A DNA stretch of 64,000 nucleotides from an uncultured Pelagibacteraceae bacterium (GTDB lineage: Bacteria; Pseudomonadota; Alphaproteobacteria; Pelagibacterales; Pelagibacteraceae). A model generated the notes under the pieces. The model did no database searches. It saw nothing but the letters and a program-made list of their open reading frames with translations, and was not told the DNA's origin. The stretch's first letter is position 1. Each line of letters opens with the position of its first letter. The translations under genes were made by a program, and so were the position numbers. Positions 8,772 through 17,534 of the stretch are shown here, piece after piece. The stretch covers positions 108,551 to 172,550 of the forward strand of contig CACDOF010000001.1 of assembly GCA_902554315.1 (NCBI GenBank), read 5' to 3'.

Positions 8772-10085
8772 ATGAATAAAATTGTTTTAATTGGTGCAGG
8801 AAGTACTCAGTTTGGTCTAGGAACAATAGGAGATATATTTAAATCAAAAATTCTTGAAGGTTCAAATATAGTTCTTCATGATATTAATCCTGAAGCATTA
8901 GAGAATACAAAAAAAATTTCTGAGAAGTATAAAGAAGAATTAGGAGTTAAATGCAATATTTTAGCCACAACAAATCTAAATGAAGCTCTACAAAATGCAA
9001 ATTTTTGTATTATTTCGATAGAAGTAGGTGATAGATTTAAACTTTGGGATCAAGATTGGAAGATTCCATTTGACTTTGGTTTAAAACAAATAATGGGAGA
9101 AAATGGAGGACCCGGAGGTTTGTTTCATAGTTTAAGAATTGCACCTGAAATAGTTAAGATATGTGATGAGATTGTTAAAGTGTGTCCCGACGCATTTGTA
9201 TTTAATTACTCAAATCCTATGCAAAGAGTTTGTCATTCAGTTACAACTAAATATCCAGAACTTAAGTTCACAGGTCTCTGTCATGAAATAGCATCTATGG
9301 AAAGACAATTACCAACCCTTATGGAAACAGACTATTCAAATATAGAAATAAAAGCTGGAGGCTTAAATCATTTTAGCATTCTAATTGATGTTAAATATAA
9401 AGATACTCAAAAAGATGGATATCCAATAATAAGAAAAAAATTTAAAGATTATTATTCAACTTTAGTAAATGATCATGAAGGTTTCGTTTCTGAACCTGGC
9501 GCAGAGAGAGGTTTGTTTTTTAATCTTTATGAAAAATATGGTTATTTACCTATAACAACTGATAGTCATTTAGGCGAATATATACAGTGGGCCCATAAAG
9601 TGGTAGATCAAGAAGCAATTAATCATTTTTATAATAATTATAAAAAAAAATGTTTAACTTTTTATGAAAATGTTTCGTATTCTTCTTTTTTTGATAAAAA
9701 AAACGAAGTTATGAAGGAAAGGATTGTCCCTATTATTGAAGCAATTATAGAAGATAGCAATATTGAAGAAGAGGCAGTGAACCTTCCAAATAAAAATTTT
9801 ATTAGTCAAGTTCCAGATAATATAGTTGTGGAAGTTCCTGGAATTTTGAATAAAAATGGAGTTACGGGTGTAAAATTAGAAAATTATCCTTCAACTTTTG
9901 GAACATTATTAAACAATCAGTCAGGAGTGATTGAGCTAACAACTGAAGCTGTTTTAAAAAAATCTAAACAAAGTGCTTATTTATCACTTCTAGCCGATCC
10001 TGTAGTAGACGATGCAATTGCAGCGGAAAAATTGTTAAACAAGATGATTGAAACTCAAAAAGACTATCTAGGATACTTGAATTAA
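8772..10085 (+). CDS. GH4 family glycosidase, probable alpha-glucosidase type
   Basis: NAD- and metal-dependent glycoside hydrolase of family 4, which works by an oxidation-elimination mechanism. The N-terminal NAD motif is GAGSTQFG. NYSNPMQRVCHSV and the metal-binding Cys-His motif GLCHEIASMER follow, then GGLNHF and the C-terminal VEVPGILNKNGVTG. In GH4 the residues at the Cys-His site track specificity, and CHE is the alpha-glucosidase type (established, from memory). Length (437 aa) is normal. Placed between the permeases and the ATPase of an agl-type transporter, it probably splits the imported unphosphorylated glucoside. Alpha-galacturonidase or another GH4 activity cannot be excluded. 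Confidence 0.82.
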   Translation: MNKIVLIGAGSTQFGLGTIGDIFKSKILEGSNIVLHDINPEALENTKKISEKYKEELGVKCNILATTNLNEALQNANFCIISIEVGDRFKLWDQDWKIPFDFGLKQIMGENGGPGGLFHSLRIAPEIVKICDEIVKVCPDAFVFNYSNPMQRVCHSVTTKYPELKFTGLCHEIASMERQLPTLMETDYSNIEIKAGGLNHFSILIDVKYKDTQKDGYPIIRKKFKDYYSTLVNDHEGFVSEPGAERGLFFNLYEKYGYLPITTDSHLGEYIQWAHKVVDQEAINHFYNNYKKKCLTFYENVSYSSFFDKKNEVMKERIVPIIEAIIEDSNIEEEAVNLPNKNFISQVPDNIVVEVPGILNKNGVTGVKLENYPSTFGTLLNNQSGVIELTTEAVLKKSKQSAYLSLLADPVVDDAIAAEKLLNKMIETQKDYLGYLN

Positions 10086-10096
10086 GGAGAATTTTT

Positions 10097-11176
10097 ATGG
10101 CAAACATAAGTATAAACAAAATTAACAAATTCTTTGGAAATGTTCATGTTATAAAAGATGTTTCACTTGATATTAAGAGTCAATCATTTACTGTTTTAGT
10201 TGGTCCAAGTGGATGTGGCAAATCAACTATGCTCAGAATGATAGCTGGTTTGGAAGATATAAATTCTGGAACAATTTCGATTGATGATCAAGTAGTAAAC
10301 GATCTACCTCCAAAAGAAAGAAATATTGCAATGGTTTTTCAGTCATATGCTTTGTATCCACATATGACTGTATTTGACAATATGGCTTTTGGATTAAAAT
10401 TAGAAAAAAGATCGAAAGAAGAAATAAATGAAAGAGTTTTAGAGGCAGCACGTATCCTCCAAATTCAAGATTATTTAAAAAGAAAACCTAAACAGTTATC
10501 GGGCGGACAACGTCAGAGAGTAGCTATAGGAAGAGCAATTACTCGTAAACCAAAAGTTTTTTTATTTGATGAACCATTGTCAAACCTTGATGCTGCTTTA
10601 AGAGTACAAATGCGTGTTGAACTAGCAAAGTTACATGAACAACTAAATGCAACTATGATTTATGTAACTCATGATCAAACTGAAGCAATGACTTTAGCTA
10701 ACGATATAGTAGTATTAGATGAAGGATTGGTTTCTCAAAAAGGAACACCAATGGAACTATACAATAATCCAAAAAACATTTTTGTTGGTGGTTTTATAGG
10801 ATCTCCTAAAATGAATTTCATAAAAAGCAAAGTATTATCTAAAAATTCTAATTTTACAGAAGTAGATTTTATGGGCATTGGAAAAATTAAGATATCAAAA
10901 ATATCAAATACCTCAAATGAAGGTGATTTTGTACAAATTGGAATTAGACCTGAGCATTTGCTAGTAAATAAAAATGCTGATGCAAACTGGGAAAGCAAAG
11001 TCCTTGTTGTAGAAAAGTTAGGATCTGGAACATTTTTATACTTAGAAAAAGATGGAGAACTACTTGTAGTACAAACTGATGGAGACTCTACAATAAAAGT
11101 AGGAGATACAGTAAAAATTGGATTTGATTCTTCTAGATGCCATTTATTTGATAAGGAAAATAATGCATTTATTTAG
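10097..11176 (+). CDS. aglK: Sugar ABC transporter ATP-binding protein (AglK/MalK/UgpC type)
   Basis: Cytoplasmic ATPase that drives sugar uptake. It has Walker A GPSGCGKST, the Q-loop MVFQSYALYPHM, signature LSGGQRQRVAIGRA, Walker B VFLFDEPLSNLDA and the H-loop VTHDQTEAM. A C-terminal regulatory OB-type domain (about residues 240-359) contains IGIRPEHL. A good Shine-Dalgarno (AAGGAG) precedes it. It is the only ATPase of this class in the window, yet two sets of sugar permeases flank it, so it probably serves both, as MalK-type ATPases can. Confidence 0.9.
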   Translation: MANISINKINKFFGNVHVIKDVSLDIKSQSFTVLVGPSGCGKSTMLRMIAGLEDINSGTISIDDQVVNDLPPKERNIAMVFQSYALYPHMTVFDNMAFGLKLEKRSKEEINERVLEAARILQIQDYLKRKPKQLSGGQRQRVAIGRAITRKPKVFLFDEPLSNLDAALRVQMRVELAKLHEQLNATMIYVTHDQTEAMTLANDIVVLDEGLVSQKGTPMELYNNPKNIFVGGFIGSPKMNFIKSKVLSKNSNFTEVDFMGIGKIKISKISNTSNEGDFVQIGIRPEHLLVNKNADANWESKVLVVEKLGSGTFLYLEKDGELLVVQTDGDSTIKVGDTVKIGFDSSRCHLFDKENNAFI

Positions 11177-11270
11177 CATTTTTAGGCATGCAAATTTTTC
11201 ATAACTGACTTTTCATATTTTCATAAGCCATTTTTAAATAACTTGGTACATTCTGTCACATAAAATGAGA

Positions 11271-11280
11271 AAAGGGGGGT
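11271..11280 (+). promoter_or_regulatory. Strong ribosome binding site deciding the start of the second sugar-binding protein
   Basis: AAAGGGGGGT lies five bases before the ATG at 11286. It supports that start over the listed 11265, because the listed frame would run through the Shine-Dalgarno itself. The 11286 start also gives a clean signal peptide. Confidence 0.65.
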
Positions 11281-11285
11281 CAAAT

Positions 11286-12614
11286 ATGATCAAAAAAATA
11301 ATATTAAGTATTTTCGCAACTGCATTTTTATTTTCAAGTATTGCTAGTGCGGATATCACTTTTTGGACAACAGAGACTCAGCCAGCAAGAATGGCCAAAC
11401 AAGAAGCAATGGCAAAAGATTTTGAGTCTAAAACTGGCATTAAGGTAGAAGTTATTCCAATGGATGAAAAAGATCTTGGAAAAAGAGCGACAGCTGCAGC
11501 TGCAGCGGGAGATCTTCCAGATGTAATATATCATACATTGCAATATGTTTTACCTTGGGCAGAAGCTGGCATTCTAGATGTGGATGCAAACAATGATGTT
11601 GTAAAAGCACTTGGTAAAAAAACATTTGCACCTGGGGCACTTAACATGGCTAAATCAGGATCGAAAATAGCCGCAGTTCCAGTTGATGGATGGACTCAAA
11701 TGGTTGTATATAGAAAAGACTTATTTGAAGCAGCTGGTTTAGAACCACCGACAAATTATGCAAATATCACTAAAGCCATCAAGACTTTGTCAGGCAATAA
11801 TATGTATGGATTTGTTGCTGCGACAAAAACTGATGAAAACTTTATGAGTCAAGTTTTAGAACATGTATTCTTAGCAAACGGTGTAAACCTAGTTAAAAAA
11901 GGTGGAACAAAAAAACAAGGGAAAGCTCTTAAAAATTCTTTAGAATTTTATAAAGTTCTAGCAAAAGCTAGTCCTCCAGGAGAGTTATATTGGAAACAAT
12001 CAAGAGCATTATATTTTGCTGGAAGAGCTCCAATGATTATTTGGTCACCATTTATTATGGATGAATTGGCTGGATTAAGAGACTCAGCTCCACCAACTTA
12101 TAATGTTGACCCAACATCGAATGAATTGGCTCAAAAAACTGGTTTTATAACTAATTTTAGTGGACCAAATAATAAAAAAGGTGCTGCTTGGGCAGATATT
12201 AGATACATGGGTGTTACCGCTGATGCTGATACAGATGAAGCTAAAAAATTCATAATGTATTCAATGGATGAAGGCTACACAAGTACTTTATCAATCGCAC
12301 CAGAAGGTAAATTTCCTGTAAGAAGAGGAAATTCAAGTGATCCAAATGCATTTACAAAAGCATGGAGTAAATTACCTGTGGGTGTAGATAGAAAAGCTCC
12401 ATTGACTGATTTGTATTCTGCAGATGTTATAAATAATATAGTTGCAGGTTTGGATACAGCGAGCAGATGGGGAGTTAAAGAAGGAGAACTTTCTAGGGCA
12501 TCTAAAATTATTAATGCACAATTCTTAAACAGAATCACAAGAGAATATATCGATGATCAAATATCTGTTGATGAAGCAGTTGATAAAATAAATGCTGAAT
12601 TAGCTAAATTCTAA
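11286..12614 (+). CDS. Second sugar ABC transporter substrate-binding protein
   Basis: Periplasmic binding protein of the COG1653 class, 442 aa from the ATG at 11286. The signal peptide MIKKIILSIFATAFLFSSIASA is followed by DITFWTTETQPARMAKQEAMAKDFE, the usual opening of cluster B binding proteins. GDLPDVIYH, WTQMVVYRKDLFEAAGL and the late PEGKFPVRRG are also typical. It starts a second transporter set (two permeases follow) linked to a GH63 protein like glucosylglycerate hydrolase, so glucosylglycerate or a related glucoside is a reasonable ligand guess. A strong terminator-like hairpin follows the stop. Confidence 0.85.
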   Translation: MIKKIILSIFATAFLFSSIASADITFWTTETQPARMAKQEAMAKDFESKTGIKVEVIPMDEKDLGKRATAAAAAGDLPDVIYHTLQYVLPWAEAGILDVDANNDVVKALGKKTFAPGALNMAKSGSKIAAVPVDGWTQMVVYRKDLFEAAGLEPPTNYANITKAIKTLSGNNMYGFVAATKTDENFMSQVLEHVFLANGVNLVKKGGTKKQGKALKNSLEFYKVLAKASPPGELYWKQSRALYFAGRAPMIIWSPFIMDELAGLRDSAPPTYNVDPTSNELAQKTGFITNFSGPNNKKGAAWADIRYMGVTADADTDEAKKFIMYSMDEGYTSTLSIAPEGKFPVRRGNSSDPNAFTKAWSKLPVGVDRKAPLTDLYSADVINNIVAGLDTASRWGVKEGELSRASKIINAQFLNRITREYIDDQISVDEAVDKINAELAKF

Positions 12615-12628
12615 CAATTTAAATTTTT

Positions 12629-12670
12629 AAAAAAAGCGGATAAGATAGATTACTTATCCGCTTTTTTTTT
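12629..12670 (+). terminator. Terminator-like hairpin abutting the next start codon
   Basis: A run of A, then GCGGATAAG, an 8-base loop and CTTATCCGC followed by nine T. This is a textbook intrinsic terminator, and the A/T runs can extend the stem. The last T is directly followed by the ATG at 12671 of the permease gene, so the T tract replaces any ribosome binding site. It probably gives partial termination after the binding-protein gene. Confidence 0.8.
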
Positions 12671-13930
12671 ATGAGCACTAAACTTTCAACAATAGAAAAA
12701 AGAACTGCTTACATTTTAACTCTTCCAGCAGTTTGTATAGTATTTGCAATAGTTTTATTTCCAATATTTGCAAATGTGTGGATTAGTTTTAAAGAAGTTG
12801 AGCTAAAAGATATTAGAATTCCAGAACCAAGAGCAAAAAAACTGGTTAAGTCAATTTCAAATGAACCATCAAAAATAAAAGTAATTTATAAGTTGAGAAA
12901 CAGTTCTTTAATTCAAGAAATTAGAGATGTTAAATTTCAAGATAAATACCCTAAAAATTTTCAACCATTAGACCTAGATGACAGATGTACATTTAAATCA
13001 AGTAAACTGCGGTGTAATTTTGGAAATTGGGAAGCAAAATATAGAGAAAATTTTCAAGTCATTTTTCTAAATATTAAAGATAAGGAAATAAATAAAAAAA
13101 AATTAAAAGCAATAAAACCTAAATTAAAAGGAAAATCTGACAACATTTTACTTACAACAGAATTTACTCTAAAAAATTTTAAAAAAGTTTTTTTAAATAA
13201 AGAATTTACAGACTTACTTTTAACCACATTTTATTATACTTTTTTTGGAACTGTTGGAGCCATAGTGTTTGGTATTTTGACAGCCCAAATGGTTAATCAA
13301 AAGTTTTTTGGAAGAAGTTTTATGAGAAGTGTCTTGCTCTTTCCATATGTGGCGCCAGTTGTAGCTTTAGCTTACACTTGGGAGCTTCTACTGGATCCAA
13401 ACAGTGGAACTTTAAATAGTTTGCTTGTTAATTTTCAAATGATTGAACAACCAATAAATTTATTAGGACAAAGATATATTAATTTAGAATTTTTTGGTAT
13501 TGATTTTAAATTAAGGTTAGCTTTAACGACAGTTATAATTTTTGAAATATGGAGATATTTTCCATTGGCTTTTTTATTTATTCTAGCAAGACTACAAGCT
13601 GTTCCCAAAGAACTTTATGAAGCAGCCGAAGTTGATGGTGCAGGACCTTTTCAAAAGTTTATTAGTATAACACTGCCACAAATTACTGCAGTTATATCAA
13701 TTCTTTTTATGATTAGATTTATTTGGAACTTCAATAAATTTGAAGACATATTCTTGCTTACTGGTGGTGCATCTGGAACCAGAACATTGCCAATAAATGT
13801 TTATGAGCAAGGATTTGCAATAGCAAACATAGGAATGGGTTCCGCAGTATCAATCGTTATAGTTATGCTTCTTTTAATATTTATGTATGTATATTTTAAA
13901 CTTATAGGAAAAAGAGCTGATGAAAATTAA
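12671..13930 (+). CDS. Second sugar ABC transporter permease (MalF class)
   Basis: Inner-membrane permease, 419 aa. The first helix (TAYILTLPAVCIVFAIVLFP) is followed by a hydrophilic, lysine-rich, probably periplasmic loop of roughly 130 residues, a MalF-like P2 loop in position but without recognisable sequence. The core helices and the EAA loop ELYEAAEVDGAGPFQKF follow. The ATG sits immediately after the T tract of the upstream hairpin, with no Shine-Dalgarno. The gene overlaps the next permease by 11 bases. Family assignment is firm; the substrate is inferred from the neighbouring GH63 gene. Confidence 0.85.
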   Translation: MSTKLSTIEKRTAYILTLPAVCIVFAIVLFPIFANVWISFKEVELKDIRIPEPRAKKLVKSISNEPSKIKVIYKLRNSSLIQEIRDVKFQDKYPKNFQPLDLDDRCTFKSSKLRCNFGNWEAKYRENFQVIFLNIKDKEINKKKLKAIKPKLKGKSDNILLTTEFTLKNFKKVFLNKEFTDLLLTTFYYTFFGTVGAIVFGILTAQMVNQKFFGRSFMRSVLLFPYVAPVVALAYTWELLLDPNSGTLNSLLVNFQMIEQPINLLGQRYINLEFFGIDFKLRLALTTVIIFEIWRYFPLAFLFILARLQAVPKELYEAAEVDGAGPFQKFISITLPQITAVISILFMIRFIWNFNKFEDIFLLTGGASGTRTLPINVYEQGFAIANIGMGSAVSIVIVMLLLIFMYVYFKLIGKRADEN

Positions 13931-15113
13931 ACCAATTATAACATTTTGTATAATTTCATCGCTATTTTTATTTTGTCTAATTTCTATTTGGAAAATATTA
14001 GCTACTTTACAAGGAAATAATCTGAAAGAATTCAATTTTACTTTAATTTTTACTCTTGGTTTTTTAGTATCATTAACTTATTTAATAATAGGGAATAAAG
14101 TCCATCATATTATTAAATCAATTATTTTATCTTTAATTTTTACAATAGTAGATGCTTATACCGTTCAATCTTTACCTTGGTGGTACAGTTTAGCAGTATT
14201 TTTAATTCTAATATTTTTTACTAATAAATTAAAAAATTATAATAAAGAATTTTTATATAGCGAACATTCTTCAGAAAAAGCTTTATTTGATTTTGCTACT
14301 TTATTTGGAATAACTTTATTTTCATTTGTCATACTTTTTCCATTTTACATGATGGTGGTAACTAGCTTTAAAACTCAGGCATTATTATTATTAAATCCTC
14401 TAGATTTTAGCATTGATATTAAACAAGGATTAAAAGGACTATTTAAATCTTATTACATTGTATTTGATCAATATAAATTTGGCAGATACATGCTTACGAG
14501 TTCTATAGTATCTTTTGGAACAGTAATAGTTACTTTACTATTTGCAATACCAGCGGCATACGCTGTTGCAAGATTAAACTTTTTTGGCAAAACATTTTTG
14601 TCTACATCTATACTTATAATTTATATGTTCCCTGCAATTGTACTTGTAATTCCACTTTATACCGTCTTTAGTCAATTAGGATTGAGAAATTCAATTTTGG
14701 GATTATTGATAGTTTATACGGCAACAACATTACCTGTAGCAATTTATATGCTGCAGGGTTATTTTAAAAGTATTCCAAAAGAACTTGAAGAAGCGGGAAT
14801 TATAGATGGTCTTAAATGGTTTGGTGTAATTTTTAAAATTATTATACCATTAAGTATTCCAGCCATTTCATCAGTAGCTTTATATGTTTTTATGATTGCT
14901 TGGAATGAGTTTTTATTCTCTTTAATGTTTTTGGATAAACCAAGTTCTTTTACTTTATCAAGGGCAATTCAATTTTTAAATGTTGGAGCAGAAACTCCAC
15001 GACAATATTTAATGGCTGGCTCAGTTATAGTAACTTTGCCAATTTTAATAATTTTTGTTTATTTTGAAAAGTTCTTAGTCAGTGGACTAACAGCAGGAAG
15101 TGTAAAAGGCTGA
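13920..15113 (+). CDS. Second sugar ABC transporter permease (MalG class) with extra N-terminal helices
   Basis: Inner-membrane permease, 397 aa, longer than the usual 270-300 because of about 110 extra N-terminal residues containing roughly four additional hydrophobic segments. The normal MalG-type domain begins near FGITLFSFVILFPFYMMVVTSFK. The EAA loop is ELEEAGIIDGLKWFGVIF and the end is GLTAGSVKG. It overlaps the GH63 gene by one base (TGATG), so transport and hydrolysis are coupled. The role of the extra helices is unknown. Confidence 0.85.
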   Translation: MKIKPIITFCIISSLFLFCLISIWKILATLQGNNLKEFNFTLIFTLGFLVSLTYLIIGNKVHHIIKSIILSLIFTIVDAYTVQSLPWWYSLAVFLILIFFTNKLKNYNKEFLYSEHSSEKALFDFATLFGITLFSFVILFPFYMMVVTSFKTQALLLLNPLDFSIDIKQGLKGLFKSYYIVFDQYKFGRYMLTSSIVSFGTVIVTLLFAIPAAYAVARLNFFGKTFLSTSILIIYMFPAIVLVIPLYTVFSQLGLRNSILGLLIVYTATTLPVAIYMLQGYFKSIPKELEEAGIIDGLKWFGVIFKIIIPLSIPAISSVALYVFMIAWNEFLFSLMFLDKPSSFTLSRAIQFLNVGAETPRQYLMAGSVIVTLPILIIFVYFEKFLVSGLTAGSVKG

Positions 15114-16372
15114 TGAAAGATTTTATCACTGAAGCAAAAAAAATTTTAATAGGTAATAGAAAAGATGGATACACTTTGCCTACAAATAATAAATTATATC
15201 CTGCGCAATGGAATTGGGACTCAGGCTTTATTGCTTTAGGTTATTCTTATTTTAATCTTAAATTTGCATTAGAGGAAATAAAAACACTTTTAAGAGGTCA
15301 ATGGAAAGATGGAATGATACCGCATATTTTATTTCACGATTTAAATACAAACTATTATCCCAATCATTCAGTTTGGGCTTGTGGAAACAAAATACATTCA
15401 TCTGGAATCACACAGCCACCAGTTCTTGCAATTATTTTAAAAATAATTTTAGATAAAAATAAAATAAAAGATAAAGAAATTAGTAAAATCAAAAATATCA
15501 TAAAAAAAATAAAAAAATATCATGAGTGGTTTATCAAATATAGAGATCCAAATAATTCAGGCTTAGTCTCAATTTTACACCCATGGGAGAGTGGATATGA
15601 TAATTCACCATTATGGGATGAGCCAATGAATAAAATAAAGGTTGAGAAAAACTTAAAATACAAAAGAGGAGATAACAAGGTTGTTAATCCCAAATATAGG
15701 CCTTTAGATATAGATTATGATAGATATGTTACTATCAAAAATCATTTAAGAAAAAATAAATATAATCCAAAAAAACTCTATAACAAATCATTGTTTAACG
15801 TAGTTGATGTTGGATTTAATTCGATTTTTTTAAAAGCAAACAAAGATCTTATAAAATTACTTAAAAAATTTAACTTAAAATATAAAGACTTACAAAAATA
15901 TATTTCTCATTCAGAAAATAAAATTATCAAACTTTATGATAAAAAAAAAAATAATTTTATTAATTTTGATTTAAAAAATAAAAAAAAAATTAGAATTCCA
16001 TCAATTACAAACTACTTTGTCTTATTTGCTGATTTAAAAGATAAAAAAATAAATAATAAAATTATCAAAAGTTTAAAAAAACATAACACAAAAGGAAAAT
16101 TTTTCTTTTCAAGCGTTAAGCCTAATCACTATAAATTTGAAGAAAAAAGGTATTGGCGAGGACCTATTTGGATTAATTGTAACTGGATTATTTATCAAGG
16201 ATTAAAAAATAAAGATAAAAATTTTGCAAAAAAAATTAAAAAAAAAACTATAGATCTAGTTAAAGAAAAAGGGTTTCATGAATATTATAGTTATAAAACA
16301 GGAGAAGGCTTTGGTGCAAATAACTTTTCTTGGACAGCTTCTTTATTTTTAGATTTAATGTTAGAAAGATAA
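15113..16372 (+). CDS. GH63-family hydrolase resembling glucosylglycerate/mannosylglycerate hydrolase
   Basis: Cytoplasmic (alpha/alpha)6-barrel glycosidase, 419 aa, no signal peptide. LYPAQWNWDSGFIALGY, RGQWKDGMIPHILF and SSGITQPPVLAI closely match the pattern I know from bacterial glucosylglycerate hydrolase and mannosylglycerate hydrolase. The expected acid appears in HPWESGYDNSPLWD and the expected base in GFHEYYSYKTGEGFGANNFSWTA. The product would be glucose (or mannose) plus glycerate. Glucosylglycerate is an osmolyte of marine picocyanobacteria, which fits uptake by a marine heterotroph (inference). The lysine-rich middle is typical of AT-rich genomes. Trehalase-like activity is less likely. 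Confidence 0.75.
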   Translation: MKDFITEAKKILIGNRKDGYTLPTNNKLYPAQWNWDSGFIALGYSYFNLKFALEEIKTLLRGQWKDGMIPHILFHDLNTNYYPNHSVWACGNKIHSSGITQPPVLAIILKIILDKNKIKDKEISKIKNIIKKIKKYHEWFIKYRDPNNSGLVSILHPWESGYDNSPLWDEPMNKIKVEKNLKYKRGDNKVVNPKYRPLDIDYDRYVTIKNHLRKNKYNPKKLYNKSLFNVVDVGFNSIFLKANKDLIKLLKKFNLKYKDLQKYISHSENKIIKLYDKKKNNFINFDLKNKKKIRIPSITNYFVLFADLKDKKINNKIIKSLKKHNTKGKFFFSSVKPNHYKFEEKRYWRGPIWINCNWIIYQGLKNKDKNFAKKIKKKTIDLVKEKGFHEYYSYKTGEGFGANNFSWTASLFLDLMLER

Positions 16373-16373
16373 T

Positions 16374-17534
16374 ATGACTAATTATAATTGGAATTATCCT
16401 ACAACTATTTGGGTTGGACAAAACAGAATTAAGGATCTTAAACATGCTTGCGATAATTTAAAAATTAAAAATCCTTTATTTGTTACAGACAAAGATTTGA
16501 TAAATTTACCAATGGTTAAAAAAATAGTTTCTGAAAATAAAGATAAGTTTAAAAAATTTTTTACTTTTTATAATTTTTCGGGAAACCCAATTGGAGAAAA
16601 TGTCGAAGAAGGAGTTGAAGAATTTATAAAAAATAATTGTGATGGAGTAATTGCTTTTGGTGGTGGAAGTGGCCTTGATGTAGGCAAAGCGATTGCATTT
16701 ATGTCTGGGCAAAAAAGATCAATATGGGATTTTGAAGATATAGAGGATTATTGGAAAAGAGCAGATGAAAGCAATATTGCACCAATAATAGCAATACCAA
16801 CAACAGCAGGAACAGGCTCAGAAACAGGAAGAGCCTCAGCTATTATTAATAAAAGCACTGGAATAAAAAAAATAATTTTTCACCCTAAATTTTTACCTTC
16901 AATAGTTATATTAGACCCAGTTTTAACAATTGATCTTTCTCCAAGACTTACAGCTGCTACTGGAATGGATGCCTTAGCTCATAATTTAGAAGCTTTTTGT
17001 GCGCCTGGTTTTCACCCAATGGCTGATGGAATTGCAATTGAAGGAATGAAACTAATAAAAAAGTCACTTTTAAAGGCTGTTGAAAATGGAAAAAATTTAG
17101 ATGCAAGAGCAGATTTATTAGCTTCCGCAAGCATGGGATCTACAGCTTTTCAAAAAGGCTTAGGAGCAATTCATTCATTAAGTCATCCAATTAATGCACA
17201 ATTTAATGTTCATCACGGTTTATCAAATGCAATATTTATGCCATACGTTTTGACATATAATAAAAGTATAGTTGAAAATAGGATTATTTCTATTTGTGAC
17301 TACCTTAACTTGGATAAAAAATTTGAAAGTTTTTTAAATTGGATTTTAGAATTAAGAAAAGAATTAAATATACCACATAAACTTTCAGAGGTTATTGATG
17401 TAAAAAAAATGAATTTAGAAAAATTTTCAAAAATGGCTTTAGATGATCCATCAACATCAACCAATCCTAAAAAATTAGATTTAAAAGACATGAAAATATT
17501 ATATGAACACAGCATTTCTGGAGAATTATTTTAA
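16374..17534 (+). CDS. Iron-containing alcohol dehydrogenase
   Basis: Group III NAD(P)-dependent metal dehydrogenase, 386 aa. The nucleotide-binding segment is IAFGGGSGLDVGKA. IPTTAGTGSETGRAS and the metal ligands in TGMDALAHNLEAF (Asp, His), HSLSHP (His) and NVHHGLSNA (His) are all present. It starts one base after the GH63 stop, so it is almost certainly in the same transcript. Its substrate could be an alcohol or hydroxy-acid from the glucoside aglycone, or a methylotrophic alcohol; the sequence does not decide. It overlaps the amidotransferase gene by one base. Confidence 0.85.
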   Translation: MTNYNWNYPTTIWVGQNRIKDLKHACDNLKIKNPLFVTDKDLINLPMVKKIVSENKDKFKKFFTFYNFSGNPIGENVEEGVEEFIKNNCDGVIAFGGGSGLDVGKAIAFMSGQKRSIWDFEDIEDYWKRADESNIAPIIAIPTTAGTGSETGRASAIINKSTGIKKIIFHPKFLPSIVILDPVLTIDLSPRLTAATGMDALAHNLEAFCAPGFHPMADGIAIEGMKLIKKSLLKAVENGKNLDARADLLASASMGSTAFQKGLGAIHSLSHPINAQFNVHHGLSNAIFMPYVLTYNKSIVENRIISICDYLNLDKKFESFLNWILELRKELNIPHKLSEVIDVKKMNLEKFSKMALDDPSTSTNPKKLDLKDMKILYEHSISGELF

